Shown piece by piece: positions 42,991 through 57,323 of a DNA stretch of 64,000 nucleotides (positions are counted from its first letter, which is position 1; the number at the start of each line of letters is the position of its first letter). Below the pieces are notes generated by a model that had not been told where the DNA came from, ran no database searches, and saw only the letters and a list, made by a program, of their open reading frames with translations. This stretch comes from Ptiloglossa arizonensis. Taxonomy: Eukaryota; Arthropoda; Insecta; Hymenoptera; Colletidae. Made by a program: the position numbers and the translations under genes. The DNA is taken from assembly GCF_051014685.1 (NCBI RefSeq), contig NW_027478420.1, positions 1,054,001-1,118,000 of the forward strand, read 5' to 3'.

Positions 42991-45900
42991 ACGTATAACG
43001 TATAACGTATAACGTATAACGTATAACGTATAACGTACAACGTACAACGTACAACGTACAACGTACAACGTATAACGTATAACGTATAACGTATAACGTA
43101 TAACGTATAACGTATAACGTATAACGTATAACGTATAACGTATAACGTATAACGTATAACGTATAACGTACAACGTATAACGTATAACGTATAACGTATA
43201 ACGTATAACGTATAACGTATAACGTATAACGTATAACGTATAACGTATAACGTATAACGTATAACGTATAACGTATAACGTATAACGTATAACGTACAAC
43301 GTACAACGTACAACGTATAACGTATAACGTATAACGTATAACGTATAACGTATAACGTATAACGTATAACGTATAACGTATAACGTATAACGTATAACGT
43401 ATAACGTATAACGTATAACGTATAACGTATAACGTATAACGTATAACGTATAACGTACAACGTATAACGTATCACGTATAACGTATTACGAATGACGTAT
43501 AACGTATGACGTTAAACGTATAACGTATAACGTATAACGTATAACGTATAACGTATAACGTATAACGTATAACGTATAACGTATAACGTATAACGTACAA
43601 CGTACAACGTACAACGTATAACGTATAACGTATAACGTATAACGTATAACGTATAACGTATAACGTATAACGTATAACGTACAACGTACAACGTACAACG
43701 TATAACGTATAACGTATAACGTATAACGTATAACGTATAACGTATAACGTATAACGTACAACGTATAACGTATAACGTATAACGTATAACGTATAACGTA
43801 TATCGTATAACGTATAACGTATAACGTATAACGTATAACGTATAACGTACAACGTATAACGTACAACGTATAACGTACAACGTATAACGTACAACGTATA
43901 ACGTACAACGTATAACGTACAACGTATAACGTAAGAACGTAGAACGTATAACGTATAACGTATAACGTATAACGTATAACGTATAACGTATAACGTATAA
44001 CGTATAACGTATAACGTATAACGTATAACGTATAACGTATAACGTATAACGTATAACGTATAACGTATAACGTATAACGTATAACGTATAACGTATAACG
44101 TATAACGTATAACGTATAACGTATAACGCACATCGTATAACGTATAACATATAACGAATAACGTAAAACGCATAACGTATAACGTATAACGTATAACGTA
44201 TAACGTATAACGTATAACGTATAACGTATAACGTATAACGTGTAACGGATAACGTATAACGAATAACGTAAAACGTATAACGTATAACGTATAACGTAAC
44301 ACCTATAACGTATAACGTATGACGTATAACGTATTACGTATAACGTATAACGTATAACATATAACGTATAACCTATGACGTATAACGTATAACGTATAAC
44401 GTATAACGTATGACATGTAATGTATAACGTATAACGTATAACGAATAACGTATAACGTATAACGTATAACGTACAACGTATAACGTATAACGTATAACGT
44501 ATAACGTATAACGTATAACGTATAACGTACAACGTATAACGTATAACGTATAACGTATAACGTATAACGTATAACGTATAACGTATGACATGTAATGTAT
44601 AACGTATAACGTATAACGAATAACGTATAACGTATAACGTATAACGTACAACGTATAACGTATAACGTATAACGTATAACGTATAACGTATAACGTATAA
44701 CGTATAACGTATAACGTATAACGTACAACGTACAACGTACAACGTACAACGTACAACGTATAACGTATAACGTATAACGTATAACGTATAACGTATAACG
44801 TATAACGTATAACGTATAACGTATAACGTATAACGTATAACGTATAACGTATAACGTACAACGTATAACGTATAACGTATAACGTATAACGTATAACGTA
44901 TAACGTATAACGTATAACGTATAACGTATAACGTATAACGTATAACGTATAACGTATAACGTACAACGTACAACGTACAACGTATAACGTATAACGTATA
45001 ACGTATAACGTATAACGTATAACGTATAACGTATAACGTATAACGTATAACGTATAACGTATAACGTATAACGTATAACGTATAACGTATAACGTATAAC
45101 GTATAACGTATAACGTATAACGTACAACGTATAACGTATCACGTATAACGTATTACGAATGACGTATAACGTATGACGTTAAACGTATAACGTATAACGT
45201 ATAACGTATAACGTATAACGTATAACGTATAACGTATAACGTATAACGTATAACGTATAACGTACAACGTACAACGTACAACGTATAAACGTATAACGTA
45301 TAACGTATAACGTATAACGTAGAACGTATAACGTATAACGTATAACGTACAACGTACAACGTACAACGTATAACGTATAACGTATAACGTATAACGTATA
45401 ACGTATAACGTATAACGTACAACGTATAACGTATAACGTATAACGTATAACGTATAACGTATATCGTATAACGTATAACGTATAACGTATAACGTATAAC
45501 GTATAACGTATAACGTATAACGTGTAACGTATAACGTATAACGTATAACGTATAACGTATAACGTATAACGTATAACGTATAACGTATAACGTATAACGT
45601 ATAACGTATAACGTATAACGTATAACGTATAACGTATAACGTATAACGTATAACGTATAACGTATAACGTATAACGTATAACGTATAACGCACATCGTAT
45701 AACGTATAACATATAACGAATAACGTAAAACGCATAACGTATAACGTATAACGTATAACGTATAACGTATAACGTATAACGTATAACGTATAACGTATAA
45801 CGTGTAACGGATAACGTATAACGAATAACGTAATAACGTAAAACGTATAACGTATAACGTATAACGTAACACCTATAACGTATAACGTATGACGTATAAC
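42780..45900 (+). repeat. 1.6-1.7-kb tandem duplication with unit-number changes
   Basis: The G of a GACATG string at 42,780 and 42,899 recurs at 44,412 and 44,587. Five-unit GTACAAC runs are at 43,035 and 44,723, GAATGAC at 43,490 and 45,157, a rare GTTAAAC at 43,511 and 45,178, and GCACATC at 44,128 and 45,690. Offsets are 1,632, 1,688, 1,688, 1,667, 1,667 and 1,562. None before the last is a multiple of 7 because of the 8-bp unit at 43,931. The second copy is about 15 units shorter at its right end. Confidence 0.83.
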
Positions 45901-47005
45901 GTATAACGTATAACGTATAACGTATTACGTATAACGTATAACGTATAACATATAACGTATAACCTATGACGTATAACGTATAACGTATAACGTATAACGT
46001 ATAACGTATAACATGTAATGTATAACGTATAACGTATAATGTGTAACGTATAACGTATAACGTATAACGTACAACGTATAACGTATCACGTATAACGTAT
46101 TACGAATAACGTATAACGTATAACGTATAACGTATAACATGTAATGTATAATGTATAACGTATAATGAATAACGTATAACGTATAACGTATAACGTATAA
46201 CGTACAACGTATAACGTATAACGTATAACGTATAACGTATAACGTATAACGTAGAACGTATAACGTAGAACGTATAACGTATAACGTATAACGTATAACG
46301 TATAACGTATAACGTATAACGTATAACGTATAACGTACAACGTACAACGTACAAACGTATAATGTATAACGTATAACGTATAACGTATAACGTATAACGT
46401 ATATCGTATAACGTATAACGTATAACGTGTAACGTATAACGTATAACGTATAACGCATAACGTATAACGTATAACGTATAACGTATAAAGTATAACGTAT
46501 AACGTATAACGTATAACGTATAACGTATAACGTATAACGTATAACGTATAACATGTAATGTATGACGTATAACGTATAACGAATAACGTATAACGAATAA
46601 CGTATAACGTATAACGTACAACGTATATCGTATAACGTATAACGTATAACGTATAACGTATAACGTATAACGTATAACGTAGAACGTATAACGTATAACG
46701 TATAACGTATAACGTATAACGTATAACGTATAACGTATAACGTAGAACGTATAACGTACAACGTACAACGTACAACGTATAACGTAGAACGTATAACGTA
46801 TAACGTATAACGTATAACGTATAACGTATAACGTATAACGTATAACGTATAACGTATAACGTATAACGTATAACGTATAACGTATAACGTATAACGTATA
46901 ACGTATAACGTATAACGTATAACGTATACGTATAACGTATAACGTATAACGTATAACGTATAACGTATAACGTATAACGTACAACGTATAACGTATCACG
47001 TATAC
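43931..47005 (+). repeat. Cluster of six 1-bp phase slips
   Basis: Off-length units: GTAAGAAC 43,931-43,938 (+1), GTATAAAC 45,283-45,290 (+1), GTAATAAC 45,830-45,837 (+1), GTACAAAC 46,349-46,356 (+1), GTATAC 46,924-46,929 (-1), GTATAC 47,000-47,005 (-1). Each can be read as one A gained or lost in an A or AA run. Landmark positions modulo 7 confirm these shifts and show none between 4,073 and 43,930 or after 47,005. The matching places in sister copies are in register. Confidence 0.9.
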
Positions 47006-48780
47006 GTATTACGAATGACGTATAACGTATGACGTATAACGTATAACGTATAACGTATAACGTATAAGGTATAACGTATAACGTATAACGTATAACGTAT
47101 AACGTAAAACATGTAATGTATAACGTATAACGTATAACGAATAACGTATAACGTATAACGTATAACGTATAACGTACAACGTATAACGTGTAACGTATAA
47201 CGTATAACGTATAACGTATAACGTATAACGTATAACGTATAACGTATAACGTATAACGTATAACGTACAAAGTATAACGTATCACGTATAACGTATAACG
47301 AATGACGTATAACGTATGACGTATGACGTATAACGTATAACGTATAACGTATAACGTATAACGTATAACGTATAACGTATAACGTATAACGTATAACGTA
47401 AAACATGTAATGTATAACGTATAACGTATAACGAATAACGTATAACGTATAACGTATAACGTATAACGTATAACGTACAACGTATAACGTATAACGTATA
47501 ACGTATCACGTATAACGTATTGCGAATAACGTATAACGTATAACGTATAACGTATAACGTAACACCTATAACGTATAACGTATGACGTATAACGTATAAC
47601 GTATAACGTATTACGTATAACGTATAACGTATAACATATAACGTATAACCTATGACGTATAACGTATAACGTATAACGTATAACGTATAACGTATAACAT
47701 GTAATGTATAACGTATAACGTATAATGTGTAACGTATAACGTATAACGTATAACGTACAACGTATAACGTATAACGTATAACGCATAACGTATAACGTAT
47801 AACGTATAACGTATAACGTATAACGTATAACGTATAACGTATAACGTATAACGTATAACGTATAACGTACAACGTACAACGTACAACGTATAACGTATAA
47901 CGTATAACGTATAACGTATAACGTATAACGTATAACGTATAACGTATAACGTATAAAGTATAACGTATAACGTATAACGTATAACGTATAACGTATAACG
48001 TGTAACGGATAACGTATAACGAATAACGTAAAACGTATAACGCATGACGTATAACGTATAACGTATAACGTATAACGTATAACGTATAACGTATAACGTA
48101 TAACGTATAACGTATAACGTATAACGTATAACGTATAACGTATAACGTATAACGTATAACGTATAACGTATAACGTATAACGTATAACGTATAACGTATA
48201 ACGTATAACGTATAACGTATAACGTATAACGTATAACGTATAACGTATAACGTATAACGTATAACGTATAACGTATAACGTATAACGTATAACGTATAAC
48301 GTATAACGTATAACGTATAACGTATAACGTATAACGTATAACGTATAACGTATAACGTATAACGTATAACGTATAACGTATAACGTATAACGTGTAACGG
48401 ATAACGTATGACGTATAACGTGTAACGGATAACGTATAACGAATAACGTATAACGTATAACGTATAACGTATAACGTATAACGTATAACGTATGACATGT
48501 AATGTATAACGTATAACGTATAACGAATAACGTATAACGTATAACGTATAACGTACAACGTATAACGTATAACGTATAACGTATAACGTATAACGTATAA
48601 CGTATAACGTACAACGTATAACGTATAACGTATAACGTATAACGTATAACGTATAACGTATAACGTATGACATGTAATGTATAACGTATAACGTATAACG
48701 AATAACGTATAACGTATAACGTATAACGTACAACGTATAACGTATAACGTATAACGTATAACGTATAACGTATAACGTAT
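45690..48780 (+). repeat. 5.7-kb-spaced segmental duplication, right copy
   Basis: Partner of 39,997-42,990 with the same order of modules. It differs by substitutions (consensus at 47,200 where the left copy has a GTATAAA-type change at 41,500; GAATAAC context changed by one T near 46,163), by gains or losses of whole units, and by four of the six 1-bp slips. Confidence 0.87.
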
Positions 48781-49990
48781 AACGTAACACCTATAACGTA
48801 TAACGTATGACGTATAACGTATAACGTATAACGTATTACGTATAACGTATAACGTATAACATATAACGTATAACCTATGACGTATAACGTATAACGTATA
48901 ACGTATAACGTATAACGTATAACATGTAATGTATAACGTATAACGTATAATGTGTAACGTATAACGTATAACGTATAACGTACAACGTATAACGTATAAC
49001 GTATAACGCATAACGTATAACGTATAACGTATAACGTATAACGTATAACGTATAACGTATAACGTATAACGTATAACGTATAACGTATAACGTACAACGT
49101 ACAACGTACAACGTATAACGTATAACGTATAACGTATAACGTATAACGTATAACGTATAACGTATAACGTATAACGTATAAAGTATAACGTATAACGTAT
49201 AACGTATAACGTATAACGTATAACGTGTAACGGATAACGTATAACGAATAACGTAAAACGTATAACGCATGACGTATAACGTATAACGTATAACGTATAA
49301 CGTATAACGTATAACGTATAACGTATAACGTATAACGTATAACGTATAACGTATAACGTATAACGTATAACGTATAACGTATAACGTATAACGTATAACG
49401 TATAACGTATAACGTATAACGTATAACGTATAACGTATAACGTATAACGTATAACGTATAACGTATAACGTATAACGTATAACGTATAACGTATAACGTA
49501 TAACGTATAACGTATAACGTATAACGTATAACGTATAACGTATAACGTATAACGTATAACGTATAACGTATAACGTGTAACGGATAACGTATGACGTATA
49601 ACGTGTAACGGATAACGTATAACGAATAACGTATAACGTATAACGTATAACGTATAACGTATAACGTATAACGTATGACATGTAATGTATAACGTATAAC
49701 GTATAACGAATAACGTATAACGTATAACGTATAACGTACAACGTATAACGTATAACGTATAACGTATAACGTATAACGTATAACGTATAACGTACAACGT
49801 ATAACGTATAACGTATAACGTATAACGTATAACGTATAACGTATAACGTATGACATGTAATGTATAACGTATAACGTATAACGAATAACGTATAACGTAT
49901 AACGTATAACGTACAACGTATAACGTATAACGTATAACGTATAACGTATAACGTATAACGTATAACGTATAACGTATAACGTATAACGTA
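47550..49990 (+). repeat. 1,225-bp tandem duplication
   Basis: GTAACAC-CTATAAC near 47,559 and 48,784, and GTGTAAC-GGATAAC at 48,000 and 49,225, are 1,225 bp (175 units) apart. The doublet at 48,392 and 49,575, and the GACATG strings at 48,494 and 48,669 versus 49,677 and 49,852, are 1,183 apart. The 42-bp change is six fewer consensus units in the pure run (49 units at 48,049-48,391; 43 at 49,274-49,574). Confidence 0.88.
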
Positions 49991-50610
49991 TAACGTACAA
50001 CGTACAACGTACAACGTACAACGTACAACGTATAACGTATAACGTATAACGTATAACGTATAACGTATAACGTATAACGTATAACGTATAACGTATAACG
50101 TATAACGTATAACGTATAACGTATAACGTATAACGTATAACGTACAACGTATAACGTATAACGTATAACGTATAACGTATAACGTATAACGTATAACGTA
50201 TAACGTATAACGTATAACGTATAACGTATAACGTATAACGTATAACGTATAACGTACAACGTACAACGTACAACGTATAACGTATAACGTATAACGTATA
50301 ACGTATAACGTATAACGTATAACGTATAACGTATAACGTATAACGTATAACGTATAACGTATAACGTATAACGTATAACGTACAACGTATAACGTATAAC
50401 GTATAACGTATAACGTATAACGTATAACGTATAACGTATAACGTATAACGTATAACGTATAACGTACAACGTACAACGTACAACGTACAACGTACAACGT
50501 ATAACGTATAACGTATAACGTATAACGTATAACGTATAACGTATAACGTATAACGTATAACGTATAACGTATAACGTATAACGTATAACGTATAACGTAT
50601 AACGTATAAC

Positions 50611-52948
50611 ATGTAATGTATAACGTATAACGTATAATGTATAACGTATAACGTATAACGTACAACGTATAACGTATCACGTATAACGTATTACGAATAA
50701 CGTATAACGTATAACGTATAACGTATAACGTAACACCTATAACGTATAACGTATGACGTATAACGTATAACGTATAACGTATAACGTATTACGTATAACG
50801 TATAACGTATAACATATAACGTATTACCTATGACGTATAACGTATAACGTATAACGTATAACGTATAACGTATAACATGTAATGTATAACGTATAACGTA
50901 TAATGTGTAACGTATAACGTATAACGTATAACGTACAACGTATAACGTATCACGTATAACGTATTACGAATAACGTATAACGTATAACGTATAACGTATA
51001 ACATGTAATGTATAATGTATAACGTATAACGAATAACGTATAACGTATAACGTATAACGTATAACGTATAACGTACAACGTATAACGTATAACGTATAAC
51101 GTATAACGTATAACGTATAACGTAGAACGTATAACGTATAACGTATAACGTATAACGTATAACGTATAACGTATAACGTATAACGTATAACGTACAACGT
51201 ACAACGTACAACGTATAACGTATAACGTATAACGTATAACGTATAACGTATAACGTATATCGTATAACGTATAACGTATAACGTGTAACGTATAACGTAT
51301 AACGTATAACGCATAACGTATAACGTATAACGTATAACGTATAAAGTATAACGTATAACGCATAACGTATAACGTATAACGTATAACGTATAACGTATAA
51401 CGAATAACATGTAATGTATGACGTATAACGTATAACGAATAACGTATAACGAATAACGTATAACGTATAACGTACAACGTATATCGTATAACGTATAACG
51501 TATAACGTATAACGTATAACGTATAACGTATAACGTAGAACGTATAACGTATAACGTATAACGTATAACGTATAACGTATAACGTATAACGTATAACGTA
51601 TAACGTAGAACGTATAACGTACAACGTACAACGTACAACGTATAACGTATAACGTATAACGTATAACGTATAACGTATAACGTATAACGTATAACGTATA
51701 ACGTATAACGTATAACGTATAACGTATAACGTATAACGTATAACGTATAACGTATAACGTATAACGTATAACGTATAACATGTAATATATAACGTATAAC
51801 GTATAATGTATAACGTATAACGTATAACGTACAACGTATAACGTATCACGTATAACGTATTACGAATAACGTATAACGTATAACGTATAACGTATAACGT
51901 AACACCTATAACGTATAACGTATGACGTATAACGTATAACGTATAACGTATAACGTATTACGTATAACGTATAACGTATAACATATAACGTATTACCTAT
52001 GACGTATAACGTATAACGTATAACGTATAACGTATAACGTATAACATGTAATGTATAACGTATAACGTATAATGTGTAACGTATAACGTATAACGTATAA
52101 CGTACAACGTATAACGTATCACGTATAACGTATTACGAATAACGTATAACGTATAACGTATAACGTATAACATGTAATGTATAATGTATAACGTATAACG
52201 AATAACGTATAACGTATAACGTATAACGTATAACGTATAACGTACAACGTATAACGTATAACGTATAACGTATAACGTATAACGTATAACGTAGAACGTA
52301 TAACGTATAACGTATAACGTATAACGTATAACGTATAACGTATAACGTATAACGTATAACGTACAACGTACAACGTACAACGTATAACGTATAACGTATA
52401 ACGTATAACGTATAACGTATAACGTATATCGTATAACGTATAACGTATAACGTGTAACGTATAACGTATAACGTATAACGCATAACGTATAACGTATAAC
52501 GTATAACGTATAAAGTATAACGTATAACGTATAACGTATAACGTATAACGTATAACGTATAACGTATAACGAATAACATGTAATGTATGACGTATAACGT
52601 ATAACGAATAACGTATAACGAATAACGTATAACGTATAACGTACAACGTATATCGTATAACGTATAACGTATAACGTATAACGTATAACGTATAACGTAT
52701 AACGTAGAACGTATAACGTATAACGTATAACGTATAACGTATAACGTATAACGTATAACGTATAACGTATAACGTAGAACGTATAACGTACAACGTACAA
52801 CGTACAACGTATAACGTATAACGTATAACGTATAACGTATAACGTATAACGTATAACGTATAACGTATAACGTATAACGTATAACGTATAACGTATAACG
52901 TATAACGTATAACGTATAACGTATAACGTATAACGTATAACGTATAAC
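50611..52948 (+). repeat. 1,169-bp tandem duplication
   Basis: ATGTAAT at 50,611 and 51,780, GTAACAC near 50,730 and 51,899, and GTACAAC triplets at 51,619 and 52,788 are all 1,169 bp (167 units) apart. Differences seen: ATGTAAT followed by GTATAAC in copy 1 but ATATAAC in copy 2, and GCATAAC at 51,360 versus consensus in copy 2. Both copies resemble 40.2-41.0 kb and 45.9-46.7 kb, so this is the same module family. Confidence 0.88.
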
Positions 52949-53305
52949 GTATAACGTATAACGTATAACGTATAACGTATAACGTATAACGTATAACGTA
53001 TAACGTATAACGTATAACGTACAACGTATAACGTATCACGTATAACGTGTTACGAATGACGTATAACGTATGACGTATAACGTATAACGTATAACGTATA
53101 ACGTATAAGGTATAACGTATAACGTATAACGTATAACGTATAACGTAAAACATGTAATGTATAACGTATAACGTATAACGAATAACGTATAACGTATAAC
53201 GTATAACGTATAACGTACAACGTATAACGTGTAACGTATAACGTATAACGTATAACGTATAACGTATAACGTATAACGTATAACGTATAACGTATAACGT
53301 ATAAC

Positions 53306-56300
53306 CTACAAAGTATAACGTATCACGTATAACGTATAACGAATGACGTATAACGTATGACGTATGACGTATAACGTATAACGTATAACGTATAACGTAT
53401 AACGTATAACGTATAACGTATAACGTATAACGTATAACGTAAAACATGTAATGTATAACGTATAACGTATAACGAATAACGTATAACGTATAACGTATAA
53501 CGTATAACGTATAACGTACAACGTATAACGTATAACGTATCACGTATAACGTATTGCGAATAACGTATAACGTATAACGTATAACGTATAACGTAACACC
53601 TATAACGTATAACGTATGACGTATAACGTATAACGTATAACGTATAACGTATTACGTATAACGTATAACGTATAACATATAACGTATAACCTATGACGTA
53701 TAACGTATAACGTATAACGTATAACGTATAACGTATAACGTATAACATGTAATGTATAACGTATAACGTATAATGTGTAACGTATAACGTATAACGTATA
53801 ACGTACAACGTATAACGTATCACGTATAACGTATTACGAATAACGTATAACGTAACACCTATAACGTATAAAGTATAACGTATAGCGTACAACGTATAAC
53901 GTACAACGTATAACGTATAACGTATATCGTATAACGTATAACGTATAACGTGTAACGTATAACGTATAACGTATAACGCATAACGTATAACGTATAACGT
54001 ATAACGTATAAAGTATAACGTATAACGTATAACGTATAACGTATAACGTATAACGTATAACGTATAACGTATGACATGTAATGTATAACGTATAACGTAT
54101 AACGAATAACGTATAACGTATAACGTATAACGTACAACGTATAACGTATAACGTATAACGCATAACGAATAACGTATAACGTATAACGTATAACGTATAA
54201 CGTATAACGTATAACGTATAACGTATAACGTATAACGTATAACGTACAACGTACAACGTACAACGTATAACGTATAACGTATAACGTATAACGTATAACG
54301 TATAACGTATAACGTATAACGTATAACGTATAAAGTATAACGTATAACGTATAACGTATAACGTATAACGTATAACGTGTAACGGATAACGTATAACGAA
54401 TAACGTAAAACGTATAACGCATGACGTATAACGTATAACGTATAACGTATAACGTATAACGTATAACGTATAACGTATAACGTATAACGTATAACGTATA
54501 ACGTATAACGTATAACGTATAACGTATAACGTATAACGTATAACGTATAACGTATAACGTATAACGTATAACGTATAACGTATAACGTATAACGTATAAC
54601 GTATAACGTATAACGTATAACGTATAACGTATAACGTATAACGTATAACGTATAACGTATAACGTATAACGTATAACGTATAACGTATAACGTATAACGT
54701 ATAACGTATAACGTATAACGTATAACGTATAACGTATAACGTATAACGTATAACGTATAACGTATAACGTATAACGTATAACGTATAACGTATAACGTGT
54801 AACGGATAACGTATAACGTATAACGTGTAACGGATAACGTATAACGAATAACGTATAACGTATAACGTATAACGTATAACGTATAACGTATAACGTATAA
54901 CGTATAACGTATGACATGTAATGTATAACGTATAACGTATAACGAATAACGTATAACGTATAACGTACAACGTATAACGTATAACGTATAACGTATAACG
55001 TATAACGTATAACGTATAACGTACAACGTATAACGTATAACGTATAACGTATAACGTATAACGTATAACGTATAACGTATAACGTATAACGTATAACGTA
55101 TAACCTACAAAGTATAACGTATCACGTATAACGTATAACGAATGACGTATAACGTATGACGTATGACGTATAACGTATAACGTATAACGTATAACGTATA
55201 ACGTATAACGTATAACGTATAACGTATAACGTATAACGTAAAACATGTAATGTATAACGTATAACGTATAACGAATAACGTATAACGTATAACGTATAAC
55301 GTATAACGTATAACGTACAACGTATAACGTATAACGTATCACGTATAACGTATTGCGAATAACGTATAACGTATAACGTATAACGTATAACGTAACACCT
55401 ATAACGTATAACGTATGACGTATAACGTATAACGTATAACGTATAACGTATTACGTATAACGTATAACGTATAACATATAACGTATAACCTATGACGTAT
55501 AACGTATAACGTATAACGTATAACGTATAACGTATAACGTATAACGTATAACATGTAATGTATAACGTATAACGTATAATGTGTAACGTATAACGTATAA
55601 CGTATAACGTACAACGTATAACGTATCACGTATAACGTATTACGAATAACGTATAACGTATAACGTATAACGTATAACGTATAACGTATAACGTATAACG
55701 TATAACGTATAACGTATAACGTATAACGTATAACGTATAACGTATAACGTATAACGTATAACGTATAACGTATAACGTATAACGTATAACGTATAACGTA
55801 TAACGTATAACGTATAACGTATAACGTATAACGTATAACGTATAACCTACAAAGTATAACGTATCACGTATAACGTATAACGAATGACGTATAACGTATG
55901 ACGTATGACGTATAACGTATAACGTATAACGTATAACGTATAACGTATAACGTATAACGTATAACGTATAACGTATAACGTAAAACATGTAATGTATAAC
56001 GTATAACGTATAACGAATAACGTATAACGTATAACGTATAACGTATAACGTATAACGTACAACGTATAACGTATAACGTATCACGTATAACGTATTGCGA
56101 ATAACGTATAACGTATAACGTATAACGTATAACGTAACACCTATAACGTATAACGTATGACGTATAACGTATAACGTATAACGTATAACGTATTACGTAT
56201 AACGTATAACGTATAACATATAACGTATAACCTATGACGTATAACGTATAACGTATAACGTATAACGTATAACGTATAACGTATAACATGTAATGTATAA

Positions 56301-56390
56301 CGTATAACGTATAATGTGTAACGTATAACGTATAACGTATAACGTACAACGTATAACGTATCACGTATAACGTATTACGAATAACGTATA
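53306..56390 (+). repeat. Three-copy CTACAAA module
   Basis: CTACAAA at 53,306, 55,105 and 55,847 is followed each time by GTATCAC, GAATGAC, GTATGAC, GTATGAC, GTAAAAC-ATGTAAT, GTATTGC (53,551; 55,350; 56,092) and GTAACAC-CTATAAC (near 53,593; 55,392; 56,134). Spacings are 1,799 and 742 bp (257 and 106 units). The last two copies are tandem, separated by a 28-unit pure run (55,651-55,846). GTATTGC occurs only between 41.8 and 56.1 kb. Confidence 0.87.
54426..54796 (+). repeat. Longest pure consensus run found, 53 units (371 bp)
   Basis: Fifty-three perfect GTATAAC units between GCATGAC (54,419) and GTGTAAC-GGATAAC (54,797). Runs bounded the same way occur at 35,874 (49 units, one TAATAAC), 42,342 (48, one CAATAAC), 48,049 (49), 49,274 (43), 56,967 (51), 60,075 (34) and 63,064 (45). 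The bounded run behaves like an internal variable-number locus. Confidence 0.88.
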
Positions 56391-57323
56391 ACGTATAACG
56401 TATAACGTAACACCTATAACGTATAAAGTATAACGTATAGCGTACAACGTATAACGTATAACGTATATCGTATAACGTATAACGTATAACGTGTAACGTA
56501 TAACGTATAACGTATAACGCATAACGTATAACGTATAACGTATAACGTATAAAGTATAACGTATAACGTATAACGTATAACGTATAACGTATAACGTATA
56601 ACGTATAACGTATGACATGTAATGTATAACGTATAACGTATAACGAATAACGTATAACGTATAACGTATAACGTACAACGTATAACGTATAACGTATAAC
56701 GCATAACGAATAACGTATAACGTATAACGTATAACGTATAACGTATAACGTATAACGTATAACGTATAACGTATAACGTATAACGTACAACGTACAACGT
56801 ACAACGTATAACGTATAACGTATAACGTATAACGTATAACGTATAACGTATAACGTATAACGTATAACGTATAAAGTATAACGTATAACGTATAACGTAT
56901 AACGTATAACGTATAACGTGTAACGGATAACGTATAACGAATAACGTAAAACGTATAACGCATGACGTATAACGTATAACGTATAACGTATAACGTATAA
57001 CGTATAACGTATAACGTATAACGTATAACGTATAACGTATAACGTATAACGTATAACGTATAACGTATAACGTATAACGTATAACGTATAACGTATAACG
57101 TATAACGTATAACGTATAACGTATAACGTATAACGTATAACGTATAACGTATAACGTATAACGTATAACGTATAACGTATAACGTATAACGTATAACGTA
57201 TAACGTATAACGTATAACGTATAACGTATAACGTATAACGTATAACGTATAACGTATAACGTATAACGTATAACGTATAACGTATAACGTATAACGTATA
57301 ACGTATAACGTATAACGTATAAC

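Noticed and set aside
46086..50612. 1,508-codon open frame on the minus strand as a giant repeat protein
   Set aside because: It is one of three overlapping open frames reading the same heptapeptide cycle. It passes through noncoding variant units and 1-bp slips without penalty and shows no feature beyond the repeat.
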